From JAHBNG01 sp039028975 (GTDB lineage: Bacteria > Chloroflexota > Anaerolineae > Caldilineales > Caldilineaceae): a stretch of DNA of 64,000 nucleotides. Below the pieces are notes generated by a model. That model was given only the letters and a program-made list of their open reading frames with translations, was not told where the DNA came from and did not search any database. The stretch spans positions 70,709 to 134,708 of the forward strand of contig JBCCHB010000019.1 of the NCBI GenBank assembly GCA_039028975.1, written 5' to 3'. A program made the position numbers and the translations under genes. Each line of letters begins with the position of its first letter. Position 1 is the first letter of the stretch. Positions 44,646-53,535 of this stretch are shown here, in pieces.

Positions 44646-46094
44646 TCAAATTGCCTTTATCACCGGCTGACTACCCCTTTCGCCGCTGGACGCCCACCCA
44701 CTGATGATAGCCGAGAACATACCCGCTGTCCCCCCAACCCGAACGGCAGTGAGACCACCAGGGCGAAATTTGGGACGCGTCTCATGGGTTTCGGCGATGG
44801 CTGGGGGAAGACCTTCTGCAATGCCATGGACACCGCGTACGAGGTCACTTGTCGGCAGTTGGAGCAGTGCCATCAACTCGTCGATTAGCCGATTTTTACT
44901 CCAGCCACCAGCCTCAAAGGTCCGGCTATGCTCTGGGGAGACGACTAAAAGCACATCGCCAGCCGGAGCAAGCTTGGCATGGCCCACAGAGCGCAGAGAG
45001 GCCGCAAAGGTACGGGCCAGTGATTCTGGTGTGCGGGAGAGTTGATCCATAATGGGCTGTACGCCATTGCCAGCAAAGAGGGTAACGGTTGACGTTTCTT
45101 CTTTAAATCCTTGCTGAACTGAATGGGGCTGCCAGGATGTATTCTCCATATTCTCGGCAAAGCAGAAGGTATACTTACCAGGGTTGCCCAACGCTGCTCG
45201 ATCCACCCCACCTGGTTTCCCCCCACCCACATTGCGGATGACCAACTGAAGCGCTCGTCCGATGGTGGCATTGGCTCGGTTGCCTTGTCCCAGCGCATTG
45301 ATGCCAAAGTTCATGCCAATTGACTTTACAATGGGGCCGTTGACCATCACAATAGGACCAGAGAAGTAGGTCGTTGCCAAAACGCCGTGCATACAAAACT
45401 CATCGATGCACGCAGCCTCCACTGCAGCAATCACCACAGGCAAATATTCGGGTTTGCAACCTGCCATGACCGCATTGATGGCTACCTTCTCCACTGTACA
45501 TTCTGCTTGGTTGGGCGGAATCACGCCGATGATCTCTTCTGCTTGGCGTTGAGTGCCAGATAACATGCGGGCCACCCGCTCTTCGGTTGGTGGGACCACT
45601 GGCAGACCGTCACTCCACTCACGGTCAAAACATGCCTCAACATCGTCTTCTAGTGGTGCCAAGACCACTCGTCGGGCCTGAAGACGACTGTCTCCAAAGC
45701 GTTGCGCCAATGCCTCAGCCACACCCGGTTCTACAGAGCGGGAACCACAGCCAGGTCGCATTTCAGGCAGCTCAGTCCCCAATCCCTGTGAGCCAGTGAA
45801 CTCATTCCACTGGTCACGATGCCAGCCAATGATGCGCGCCCGTTCAACCCCATCCTCAATGCGTAAAAGAGTGGGAACCGTCTCAATATCCAACTGATAG
45901 GAGATGGCTAAATCTGTATCATCCACCGGATTCATTGCACTGGGGAAAGTCGGATCATCCTGAGTGTAGACGGAAATGGTCTTCTGAGATGCAATCTGTT
46001 GTAGAACAGGTTCAATGAGGACACAAGTAGGGCAATCACGCTTGACGATGGCAATGAGGCCGTCGGGGAGAGCGGCTTGGCTGGGTTGGGGCAT
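44646..46094 (-). CDS. UGSC-associated protein with N-terminal thioredoxin-like domain
   Basis: A 482-residue protein. Residues ~10-95 look like a thioredoxin fold with a CPTC active site (21-24) and a cis-proline-like TVPTLLRIED. The remaining ~370 residues are a conserved-looking region I cannot assign to a family (SDGLPVVPPTEERVARML, GCKPEYLPVVIAAVEA, GPIVKSIGMNFGINALGQGNRANATIGRAL, EHSRTFEAGGW). I start at ATG 46094 behind GGAG; a GTG at 46130 lacks a ribosome site. It precedes the selenoprotein gene, so the two probably form an operon and may exchange electrons. Confidence 0.72.
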   Translation of the reverse strand: MPQPSQAALPDGLIAIVKRDCPTCVLIEPVLQQIASQKTISVYTQDDPTFPSAMNPVDDTDLAISYQLDIETVPTLLRIEDGVERARIIGWHRDQWNEFTGSQGLGTELPEMRPGCGSRSVEPGVAEALAQRFGDSRLQARRVVLAPLEDDVEACFDREWSDGLPVVPPTEERVARMLSGTQRQAEEIIGVIPPNQAECTVEKVAINAVMAGCKPEYLPVVIAAVEAACIDEFCMHGVLATTYFSGPIVMVNGPIVKSIGMNFGINALGQGNRANATIGRALQLVIRNVGGGKPGGVDRAALGNPGKYTFCFAENMENTSWQPHSVQQGFKEETSTVTLFAGNGVQPIMDQLSRTPESLARTFAASLRSVGHAKLAPAGDVLLVVSPEHSRTFEAGGWSKNRLIDELMALLQLPTSDLVRGVHGIAEGLPPAIAETHETRPKFRPGGLTAVRVGGTAGMFSAIISGWASSGERGSQPVIKAI

Positions 46095-46163
46095 GTGGGT
46101 TTCTCCGATTGTGTTTGCAATTGCCGACACAGGATTGGATTTTAAGTTTACGAATACTTAAGG

Positions 46164-46238
46164 ACTCAGGATCATATAAAACCAAAAAATTCGACACTGT
46201 CATCTCGAGTACCCGATAGATCTTTCATTTGGTTTTAT
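46164..46238. repeat. dispersed repeat, family C, copy 2
   Basis: Matches 33921-33994 with about 80% identity by eye, including CTGTCATCTCGAGT and the 8-bp terminal inverted repeats ATAAAACC (46176-46183) and GGTTTTAT (46231-46238). The 63-bp spacing is identical. Confidence 0.7.
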
Positions 46239-46260
46239 TTCTCGTTCGTAAGTTTACACA

Positions 46261-46369
46261 TATACTCCGCCAGAAAAGTCTTAACCCGACTCTCGAGCAA
46301 TTTACTCTGGGAATTTCGAGAAGGGAGGCGATTCCCCATCTTCATGGGGGCAGGCTTTTTCTGGCCATC
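46261..46369 (+). repeat. dispersed structured repeat, family B (shortest copy)
   Basis: 109 bp. Starts TATACTCCGCCAGAAAAG and ends GGCTTTTTCTGGCCATC; the ends pair (GCCAGAAAAG with CTTTTTCTGGC). Inside are ACTCTGGGAATTTCGAG, a purine-rich AAGGGAGG and a hairpin CCCCAT-CTTC-ATGGGG (46334-46349). It shares its first ten bases with some family A copies (TATACT-n-CGC). Confidence 0.78.
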
Positions 46370-46590
46370 GATGTTTTTCCTCACCAAACGTTTTTGCCCA
46401 GTTAAGCTAGGATTGTAACTCGCGTTTCGACCTAAGTCAACCTGAAAAAGCCGTGCAGAGAATTTGACTTACTGATAGGTTTATTCTTCTGTGAAACCGT
46501 TACAACCATTCATCGTATCTATATTACAATAGAGATTATCTGAGTAAGGTGATGCACTCATCGATTAAGGTAACGAAAGCTATCTAATTT

Positions 46591-47445
46591 ATGTCCAATC
46601 CACTCTACAGTAAGCTGATCTGGTCCGGTGGTCTCTGCCTAACCGGTCTTCTTCTGCTCATCTTTAATTTGGGGTTGCTGGCGCGCTTTGAGCCGACGGC
46701 CCAGTACCTACTAACCGCATTGCTCTTTCTGGCTGGCTTTGTCTTCTTTGGCACTTATGCCGCTGCCAAGGAAAATTGGTGGCGGTTGATTCCAGCATGG
46801 ACGCTCATTTCCCTAAGCGTCATGACCTTCCTTAGCACCATTCAATCGGTTGATGGGCGGGTGAATGCCGGGCTGCTCTTTGTGGGCCTGGCAGTGGCCT
46901 TTTTCCATATCTATCTGCTGAAACGCCAAGAGCGATGGTGGACTGTAATTCCTGGCGGCTTTATGCTGGTTATCGGAGCAGTGGTCATGTTGAGTAGCTT
47001 TATTGAACGCGCTGAAACCCTGGGCAGCATTCTCTTTATTGGTATGGGCGGGGTCTTTTTAGGGCTATATTACTTGGGTGGCACAACCCATCGCTGGTGG
47101 TCTCTCATTCCTGCAGCGATTTTGGGGATCTTTGGCATTTTTGTCTTTTCACTCAATGGATTCGGACAGGAAGGGGAAAGGTCAGCCCTCCTCAATTGGT
47201 GGCCGCTTTTGCTCATTGGATTAGGCATCTATGTGGGAAACCGCACCATTCATACGCCTCCTAAGAAGGAAGAGCTCGTCGTCAAATCGGCGCCAGCCCG
47301 CCCTAGGCGTAAATTTGCCGGGGAAAAGACGATAGAAGCCCTGGCCAAGACCAAAGCCGGGCAGAAGACAGACCCAGAACCCCAGACCATTTCCTCTGAA
47401 GGCTACGTGCCAGGAACAAGTATTGAAGTTCTACCAGAGGAGTAA
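46591..47445 (+). CDS. membrane protein with repeated two-helix units
   Basis: A 284-residue protein with about eight hydrophobic helices in repeated pairs. Each pair ends in a similar tryptophan-rich turn: NWWRLIPAW, RWWTVIPGG, RWWSLIPAA and NWWPLLLIG. This layout is like the LiaI/LiaF-type or DUF5668 transmembrane modules. A cytoplasmic basic tail of ~60 residues follows (KSAPARPRRKF). Function is unknown, possibly envelope-stress sensing. Confidence 0.75.
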   Translation: MSNPLYSKLIWSGGLCLTGLLLLIFNLGLLARFEPTAQYLLTALLFLAGFVFFGTYAAAKENWWRLIPAWTLISLSVMTFLSTIQSVDGRVNAGLLFVGLAVAFFHIYLLKRQERWWTVIPGGFMLVIGAVVMLSSFIERAETLGSILFIGMGGVFLGLYYLGGTTHRWWSLIPAAILGIFGIFVFSLNGFGQEGERSALLNWWPLLLIGLGIYVGNRTIHTPPKKEELVVKSAPARPRRKFAGEKTIEALAKTKAGQKTDPEPQTISSEGYVPGTSIEVLPEE

Positions 47446-47456
47446 ACACCGATTTA

Positions 47457-48129
47457 CTACCACCTCATAATCGGAAAGAGCTGTCGCACCGGCATGACAA
47501 TCAGCACCTCCATTTCGTTGGTGTTATTGGCCCGGTTGCGGTCGAGGCCATCATCTTCCAGAGCGACGGCGTTGGTGGTGCGCTCTCCGCTGGTAACAAA
47601 GGTGTCTACGGTCAGACCAAAGTTGATGATTTGAAGAACGCCGCTGGGAGACACGTAGAGATCATAAGTACAGACCGTTCCTGCAGGTACGCCGTCGGCA
47701 CAGTTCCAGCCTGGGGTGCTGGCTTGGGCGTTGAAGGTGGTGCCGTCTGGCACCACTTCCACTAGTCTAGCACAGACGGCAGATTGCCAGGATGAATGGT
47801 CCCATCCAGGGCTACATGGATGGTTAATTCCTGGGCCTCCCCTCCATCCAGCTGCCTAGATGACAGGTGATGCTTAGATGCTCACCAACGGGATCGGTGG
47901 TTTGGACTGAGGTGCAAAATGTGGGCAACTCGACCAGCAAGACGCCTAGCGGCAGCATACTCTGGACCACTACGTTGTTGGTGGGAGACGGTCCGGCATT
48001 GCCCACGTTGATGGTGTAGCTGAAGGGTTCGCCTGCTTGCAGTGGAACACAACAGCGGATTGGGACAGGAACGGATTGGACCGAGGATAGATTAGCTCTG
48101 GTGCAGAAAAGTAGAGTACCCAGTCCCAT
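47457..48129 (-). pseudogene. decayed DUF11/SdrD-type surface protein gene
   Basis: Three minus-strand frames in series encode parts of one DUF11-type protein: PFSYTINVGNAGPSPTNN in the first, LDGGEAQELTIHVALDGTI in a second (about 47765-47855), and DGTTFNAQASTPGWNC with AVALEDDGLDRNRANNTNE in the third. Frameshifts near 47850 and 47765 separate them, and the 5' end is also broken. It resembles domains of the intact surface protein at 25343-30418 and looks like a remnant of a paralog. Confidence 0.7.
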
Positions 48130-48150
48130 TGCGCATTCATCAAGCGCCTT

Positions 48151-48422
48151 CTATGCTCGGAAAAAGCGGATGTCTAGCTGAGTTGGATAAAAGTTGGCCA
48201 TGATACCTAAACGACAACCGAGTGTCTTCATCGCCCAGCTCAGACGCTCGGAATAGCGATTTGTGGTATTTTGCATAGCAACAGTTGCAAGCAATACTTT
48301 TTCTTCGACCAGCAAAAGGCGCGTTTCCGTTGTTCCTATAAGCTGACCTTGATAGGTTCTGTTGACATTTGGCCTGAGGATACAATAACCCTCTAGCTCT
48401 GTATGAAAAAGCCAAAAATAAG
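48151..48422 (-). pseudogene. remnant of a GxxExxY-like (PD-(D/E)XK-type) protein gene
   Basis: One minus-strand frame reads AYFWLFHTELEGYCILRP, NRTYQGQLIGTTETRLLLVE and LGCRLGIMANFYPTQLDIRF before TAG at 48151-48153. The order of Y-x-G, the LLVE strand and the LG-x-x-NF-x block resembles GxxExxY proteins. The expected ELK active-site segment is altered and the N-terminal half is missing or in another frame, so it is probably non-functional. Family assignment is tentative. The 48423-48762 interval that follows shows nothing else. Confidence 0.45.
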
Positions 48423-48783
48423 CTCAGTCAATTGGCCTTGCGAGCAATTGCAAATATAATTCCTATGATACGCTAATACAATTCATAGGTAATTTGAGCA
48501 GATATGTGAAATAGCTCTCTTGAGCGACTCATACCTCACTGCTCCTCTGAATTGTCAACAGAACCTAGCACGTTCGAAATATGAAAACTCCAGCCAAGAG
48601 CAAAACGATCCAATGGGTTGGACGTCTTCGTTATAGATGATGATTTTGGTGTGCAGAATGGATGGGTAGGGTACTGCGTATAACGTTTAGAGACTTTGGG
48701 TATACTTTCTCAATAAAACAGGGTAAGATTTCTTAAAGGTTGGTCTGTTCAAAGACTGCCTGTTGCGAAGATATATTGAGTGG

Positions 48784-49704
48784 ATGAAAAATATGAAAAT
48801 CACTATTCTAGGCGCGGGCGCAATGGGCTCACTATTTGGTGGGCGATTTGCCCAAGCTGGATTGGACGTCCAACTGCTCGATGTCAATCAAGAACATATC
48901 GATGCCATTAATCATACGGGTCTTCATCTCGACTTGGATGACGGTCAGTATACAATTCGTTTACCTGCTCTGAGACCAGAAGAAGCGACCGATATTGCCG
49001 ATCTGCTGATTGTCTTCACCAAGACTTTTCACACTCGGGTTGCGTTAGCCGCTGCTCAACATCTAATTGATGACTCGACCCATGTCTTGAGCGTACAGAA
49101 TGGGCTGGGAAACTTAGAGAGGATCGCCGATTTTGTTCCCCATGGCCGCATCATCATTGGCATGACCGATTCTCCAGCCGATTTTCTTGGCCCAGGCCGA
49201 GTTGCCTCTCATGGTCGCAGCAGAACCACGCTGATGCTTGCTGACGGACAAAAGACGCCGTTCCTAGACAAAGTACATGGTGCGTTTGAGGCGGCAGGCG
49301 TGGTGACGATCATTGACCCCGACGTGTGGGTTGGTATCTGGGAGAAAGTGGCCTTCAACGTCGCACTGAATGCCATCTGCGGGATTACTCGTGCAACGCC
49401 GGGTACGTTGGTGCAGAGTTCAGCGTCGCTGGCCCTGGCCAACGCCGTTGCGTCGGAAGCGTGCGCCGCAGCCAGAGCGAACCAAGTCAACGTCGATGAA
49501 GATAGGGTCCACAGTACAATCGAGAAGTCTTGTCACGAGCACGCCAACCACAAGCCCTCTATGTTGCAGGATCTGTTGGCTGGTCGGCGTACCGAAGTGG
49601 ATTCGCTCAACGGTGCCGTGGTAGAAAGGGCCAAGCAAGTTGGGATGGAGGCCCCACTGAATGAAATGCTTTATCGACTAGTGAAGTTAGCCGAGATGGC
49701 TTAA
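48784..49704 (+). CDS. ketopantoate reductase-family (ApbA/PanE) oxidoreductase
   Basis: About 306 residues. The NADP-binding GAGAMGSLFGGRFAQAG is near the N-terminus, and the second domain has the lysine-containing GIWEKVAFNVALNAI and the active-site HANHKPSMLQDLLAGRRTEVD block with Glu/Asp, typical of PanE/ApbA. It may reduce ketopantoate or another 2-oxo acid. I start at ATG 48784 (MKNMKITIL): a TATATT box 6 bp upstream hints at a leaderless transcript. ATG 48793 is an equal alternative. The plus-strand genes that follow may be co-transcribed. Confidence 0.85.
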   Translation: MKNMKITILGAGAMGSLFGGRFAQAGLDVQLLDVNQEHIDAINHTGLHLDLDDGQYTIRLPALRPEEATDIADLLIVFTKTFHTRVALAAAQHLIDDSTHVLSVQNGLGNLERIADFVPHGRIIIGMTDSPADFLGPGRVASHGRSRTTLMLADGQKTPFLDKVHGAFEAAGVVTIIDPDVWVGIWEKVAFNVALNAICGITRATPGTLVQSSASLALANAVASEACAAARANQVNVDEDRVHSTIEKSCHEHANHKPSMLQDLLAGRRTEVDSLNGAVVERAKQVGMEAPLNEMLYRLVKLAEMA

Positions 49705-49713
49705 GGGAAAATT

Positions 49714-50391
49714 ATGACAAGTTATTCCAAAACAAACCCTCCCAAAATAGATGATTCCGTCTGTGTCAAAGATGGGTTTATTGATGAGGAAACCGAACAT
49801 AACATGAGTGGCTGGCAGGGCCGCGTCAAAGAGCTTTATCTAGATGCCGGCTCAGCCTTGGTTATGTTTGACAGCATAACGATTGACGCGATACCTGATG
49901 CCTATATCGAACTTTGTGAGGAGCAGGGATATAGTTGGACTGAGTATGGATTTGGGTTTGAATGGCTTAATACGGCAAAAGCGCGAGATCGCACTCGTGA
50001 TGCGGCAAAAGCGGAGAAGCGTCGAGCAGTGCATGTTCGCTATTTGCACCTAGGTGAAGAAGGCCGAGACATCAACCAAATACTAAAGGGTATCCCGCCC
50101 GGGGATATTATGGCTGACTTGCAAGCCTGGGAGGAACACCTGTTGCAGCATTTAGATTTTCCCTTCGCTGCGACAGTAGACGAGATGATAGCGCGCGGCC
50201 CTCTTCAAGTGGGTGATAGGATCAAAGTACATGGCATTGAGATGATTGATGACATGTATGGCGTTATCGTTAAATTACGACGGGGGCGAAAGCTTTTCCA
50301 TCATCCGCTGTGCGATTTAGCCGCGATGGATGAATCATCATCAAACCATGATCTTGTGCAGCTGTATAGAGTTTGGTTTGCAAACCGATAG
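49714..50391 (+). CDS. SH3-like/'calcium-binding' family protein
   Basis: A 225-residue cytoplasmic protein. The N-terminal ~75 residues look like an SH3/KOW-like beta barrel (GWQGRVKELYLDAGSALVMFDS). The C-terminal part (LDFPFAATVDE, GDRIKVHGIEMIDDMYGVIVKL, FHHPLCDLAAMDESSSNHDLV, YRVWFANR) resembles a small domain found in proteins often labelled calcium-binding; I recognise the pattern but not a proven function. It starts 9 bp after the reductase gene. Confidence 0.65.
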   Translation: MTSYSKTNPPKIDDSVCVKDGFIDEETEHNMSGWQGRVKELYLDAGSALVMFDSITIDAIPDAYIELCEEQGYSWTEYGFGFEWLNTAKARDRTRDAAKAEKRRAVHVRYLHLGEEGRDINQILKGIPPGDIMADLQAWEEHLLQHLDFPFAATVDEMIARGPLQVGDRIKVHGIEMIDDMYGVIVKLRRGRKLFHHPLCDLAAMDESSSNHDLVQLYRVWFANR

Positions 50392-50406
50392 TCTAAGGAC
50401 TTGTTT

Positions 50407-52140
50407 ATGCCACCATCTAAGCGAATCAGAATGAATGGCGCCGACGCGCTCCTCCGCGGCCTCAAACAGCTCGGTGTGGATTACATCTTTGGCAATGTGG
50501 GTACCGACTTTCCACCCATTATTGGTAGCTTTAGCCGCTTTCAGCAGGCTGGAACCATTGGCCAGGAAGTGCCAATCCCAATGACCATGCCTCATGAGAA
50601 TACTGGTGTCCACATGGCCTATGGCTACTATTTGGCTACAGGCAAGCCCCAAGTTGTCTTTGTCCACACCACGGTCGGGACGGCCAACGCACTCATGGGG
50701 ATGATCAACGCGAATCGCGCCCAGGTACCCCTTATTGTGGTTGCCGGGCGTGCACCAACCACTGAGGCGTACGATCATACATCCAAGCCTGGCTTTATCC
50801 ACTGGGGCCAAGAGATGTTTGATCAGGCAGGTATGGTGCGAGAGCACACCAAATGGGACTACCACATCTCTACTGATAGCGTGGTCGAAATCGATCTAAT
50901 TCTCCAACGGGCCATGACCATGGCAACTGCCTATCCCCCCGGTCCTGTTTATCTGACTTTTGTGCCAGAGGCAGTAGACCGAGAGCTTGAACTCCCTGAA
51001 CGGGTAACGCCGCCGACACCGATTAGCGTGCCTCAACCGGATCCGGCCAGCGTAGCCCAGGTTTCAGAATGGTTCAACGAAGCCCGGCTCCCGCTCATCG
51101 TGACGGGCGGCACTGCCCGGGATCACGCAATCCTGCCAGCGCTGCAAGCTTTAGCTGAAGAGCGGACCGTACCAGTTGCGTCGTTGCTGCCGAGAAATCT
51201 CCATTTTCCGCTAGAGCACCCGCTCTTCTTGGGCATCAATCCCCATGCGGCCATTCCTGATGCGGACTTAATCATTAGCTTAGAGACAGATGTCCCCTAC
51301 ATGCCGCTCCATGCTCAGCCCAAAGAGGATTGCCGGGTCGTTCATATCGGGCCAGATCCTGTCTTTCAGCGCTACCCACGCAGGGGGTACCGGTCAGATG
51401 CGTATGTGACTTCTGGGACGGTTGAGTTTATCCAAGCACTGCATTATGCTTCAGATACACCGGACCAATCTATGGCGGATGTTCGCACTGCTTGGGCCAC
51501 CCAAATCCGCATGGCTAAATCTGCCAAGCGCGCCCAGCCCATCAAAAAGGCTCAAGAGACGGGCGAGCTGAACTTCGGCTGGATCTCTTACTGTATTGCA
51601 GAAGCTGCCTCAGCGAATCCAGAGATAATTACCCTCCGCGAGTTCGACTTGGACTCGGATTATCTGGACGCGGCTGAGCCAGGCCAACACGTCGGCATCT
51701 CCAATGCAGGTTGGCTTGGGTGGGGATTAGGGACAGCCCTGGGGTTGAGGTTGGCCGATCGGTCCAGGATCCCGCTGGTTGCAACGGGCGACGGTTGTTA
51801 CTATTTCGGGAATCCAACATCGGCCCATTCTGTGGCAGCAAGCCAGCAACTACCTTACATCACGGTGATCTACAACAACGGCAAATGGGCAACGGTTGCC
51901 AACCACACCAATCGTTGGTATGCTGATTTGGAAGAGCCCGAACCACCCCTAACCGGATTTGGCTTCCAGCCCTCTTTTCACAAAATTGTGGAGGCGTTTG
52001 GTGGGCATGGAGAGTGCGTTACCACAGCGGATGAACTGCCCGCAGCGTTAACCCGCTCGATTGAAGCGGCGCGCAATGGGCAGCAAGCACTCATCAACGT
52101 GCTTTGTGAGTCGCCGATTGAGCGTGGAGAGGTTCATTAG
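50407..52140 (+). CDS. thiamine diphosphate-dependent enzyme (acetolactate synthase/decarboxylase-like)
   Basis: A 577-residue ThDP enzyme with the three-domain layout of acetolactate synthase and benzoylformate decarboxylase. The catalytic glutamate is in PHENTGVHMAYGYY, and the ThDP/Mg-binding motif is GDGCYYFGNPTSAHSVAASQ followed by YNNGKW. The start is ATG 50407, 7 nt after AAGGA. Its exact reaction on a 2-oxo acid is not determinable. Its stop overlaps the next cupin's GTG, so the two are co-expressed. A 2-oxo acid pathway with the ketopantoate reductase-like gene is plausible. Confidence 0.85.
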   Translation: MPPSKRIRMNGADALLRGLKQLGVDYIFGNVGTDFPPIIGSFSRFQQAGTIGQEVPIPMTMPHENTGVHMAYGYYLATGKPQVVFVHTTVGTANALMGMINANRAQVPLIVVAGRAPTTEAYDHTSKPGFIHWGQEMFDQAGMVREHTKWDYHISTDSVVEIDLILQRAMTMATAYPPGPVYLTFVPEAVDRELELPERVTPPTPISVPQPDPASVAQVSEWFNEARLPLIVTGGTARDHAILPALQALAEERTVPVASLLPRNLHFPLEHPLFLGINPHAAIPDADLIISLETDVPYMPLHAQPKEDCRVVHIGPDPVFQRYPRRGYRSDAYVTSGTVEFIQALHYASDTPDQSMADVRTAWATQIRMAKSAKRAQPIKKAQETGELNFGWISYCIAEAASANPEIITLREFDLDSDYLDAAEPGQHVGISNAGWLGWGLGTALGLRLADRSRIPLVATGDGCYYFGNPTSAHSVAASQQLPYITVIYNNGKWATVANHTNRWYADLEEPEPPLTGFGFQPSFHKIVEAFGGHGECVTTADELPAALTRSIEAARNGQQALINVLCESPIERGEVH

Positions 52141-52703
52141 TGACTAGATCCACGCGAACGAACACAAGAACAATTTCAAATCCCATTGTAGGAGATAGGC
52201 TTACCTTTATTGAACTGAGTAGCGAAACCAATGACCAGAGGACGGTTGTTGAGGTCGAGCTACAACCGGGAGGGAGCAGCGCCCTTCACTATCATACCCA
52301 AGTGACCGAGACATTTGAAGCCGTTGATGGAACGCTCCAGATCCACAGAGGCAAGGAGAAGGTATATATTGAATCAGGCCAAAGTGCAACCATTGAACCA
52401 GGTATCGTTCACGGCTATGCCAATGCCACAGAGCAGGAGATAACCTTTCGGGTAACGGTTACGCCAGGGTTTCGGGGATTTGAACAGTTCCTACAGATCG
52501 TTTATGGTCTAGCTGAGGATGGCCTCACAACTGCGTCCGGCATGCCCAAACGGCTTACCCATACGGGTGTTTTGCTGGATATCAGCGATACCAATCTCCC
52601 AGGGCCTATCCGGATCATCGAGCCGTTGGTCAAGCTTGCTGGGCTATATGCCAGATGGAAGGGAAGCGATAAGAAGCTATTTGAGCAGTACTGTCGTTTG
52701 TAA
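52140..52703 (+). CDS. cupin-domain protein
   Basis: A 187-residue cupin. Motif 1 is GGSSALHYHTQVTETFEAVDG (two His and a Glu) and motif 2 is EPGIVHGYAN. Cupins of this kind bind a metal and act on small acids or aromatics. The GTG start overlaps the ThDP-enzyme stop by one base (TAGTG). A C-terminal ~60-residue helical extension is present (GPIRIIEPLVKLAGLYARW). Confidence 0.8.
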   Translation: MTRSTRTNTRTISNPIVGDRLTFIELSSETNDQRTVVEVELQPGGSSALHYHTQVTETFEAVDGTLQIHRGKEKVYIESGQSATIEPGIVHGYANATEQEITFRVTVTPGFRGFEQFLQIVYGLAEDGLTTASGMPKRLTHTGVLLDISDTNLPGPIRIIEPLVKLAGLYARWKGSDKKLFEQYCRL

Positions 52704-52796
52704 CATTGCGTATATGATTTTTATTTCACCTAAATTCGAATCGGCTACAATGACTTCTACTCACAAGGTCTTTTAGAGAACGTTTGCGGATGCGCA

Positions 52797-53375
52797 CTAC
52801 CGATGCATCGCATGATATTCTTGGTTCGGCTGCATATCGACTGCGCTGGCAACTCGATTGGTCATGTTGAAGAACCCAGCGATGTTGGCGATGTCCCAAA
52901 TGGCGCTCTCTGAAAAACCGGCGTCTCGCAATTCCTGACGATCGGCTTCCACAATTTTGTAGGACTCCTGGGTAATTTTGACGGCAAAGTCGAGCATGGC
53001 TACGTGTCGGTCAGAGAGATCTGCTGCCCGGTAGTTCATCACCATCAGTTCACCCAATTTGGGATCGCCTGAATATTCTCGCACTGTGGCACCGTGGGCC
53101 ACCTGGCAGTAGAAGCAGTAATTGTGGCTGGAGACGACGACAGCGATCATCTCTCGCTCCAACTTGCTTAGCTCTGACTCACCAAGCATGAGCGTATTAT
53201 AAAAGCGAGAAAATGCCCGTAGCTGATCTGGGTTGTGAGTATAGGCGGCCAGCACATTGGGTATCATGCCAAGCTTTTCTTCACAGACGTTAAAGTATTT
53301 TTGCAAATCTTCAGGGAGTTCATCTCGTGACGGTAGGTCGATGTTGAGACCGATGATATGGTCGGGTTGGGACAT
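52797..53375 (-). CDS. AhpD-like peroxidase-related/carboxymuconolactone decarboxylase-family protein
   Basis: A 192-residue AhpD-fold protein. The redox motif is CFYCQVAHG (Cys87, Cys90, His94), preceded by the conserved glutamate stretch KLEREMIAVVVS. Members act as disulfide reductants or alkylhydroperoxidases. It belongs to the 'uncharacterized peroxidase-related' group by length and layout. AGGAG precedes the ATG by 7 nt. It follows a terminator, so it is a separate transcript. Confidence 0.87.
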   Translation of the reverse strand: MSQPDHIIGLNIDLPSRDELPEDLQKYFNVCEEKLGMIPNVLAAYTHNPDQLRAFSRFYNTLMLGESELSKLEREMIAVVVSSHNYCFYCQVAHGATVREYSGDPKLGELMVMNYRAADLSDRHVAMLDFAVKITQESYKIVEADRQELRDAGFSESAIWDIANIAGFFNMTNRVASAVDMQPNQEYHAMHR

Positions 53376-53409
53376 GATTGGCTCCTGGTTGTGTTTAGAT
53401 ACGAATCAA

Positions 53410-53447
53410 AAACGGCATACGCCTCTTCCTAGAAGTGTATGCCGTTT
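53410..53447 (-). terminator. terminator of the radical SAM operon
   Basis: AAACGGCATAC (53410-53420) pairs perfectly with 53437-53447 over a 16-nt loop, and on the minus strand a TTTTT run follows (GCCGTTTTTGATTC). It lies downstream of the tandem radical SAM genes and just upstream of the AhpD-like gene. Confidence 0.75.
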
Positions 53448-53470
53448 ACCGTTGTTCATTTTCCTCTTTG

Positions 53471-53507
53471 TATACTCAGATCCGGTTTCAAAATGACCTA
53501 AGTATAA
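53471..53507. repeat. emptied copy of dispersed repeat family A (37 bp, diverged)
   Basis: TATACTCAGATCCGGTTTC followed by AAAATGACCTAAGTATAA. The two family A ends are joined without the hairpin interior, as at 43886-43922, with several substitutions. It sits 29 bp downstream of the second radical SAM gene. Confidence 0.65.
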
Positions 53508-53535
53508 CTCTCTGAATATTTAAGTAGTTTCGACC

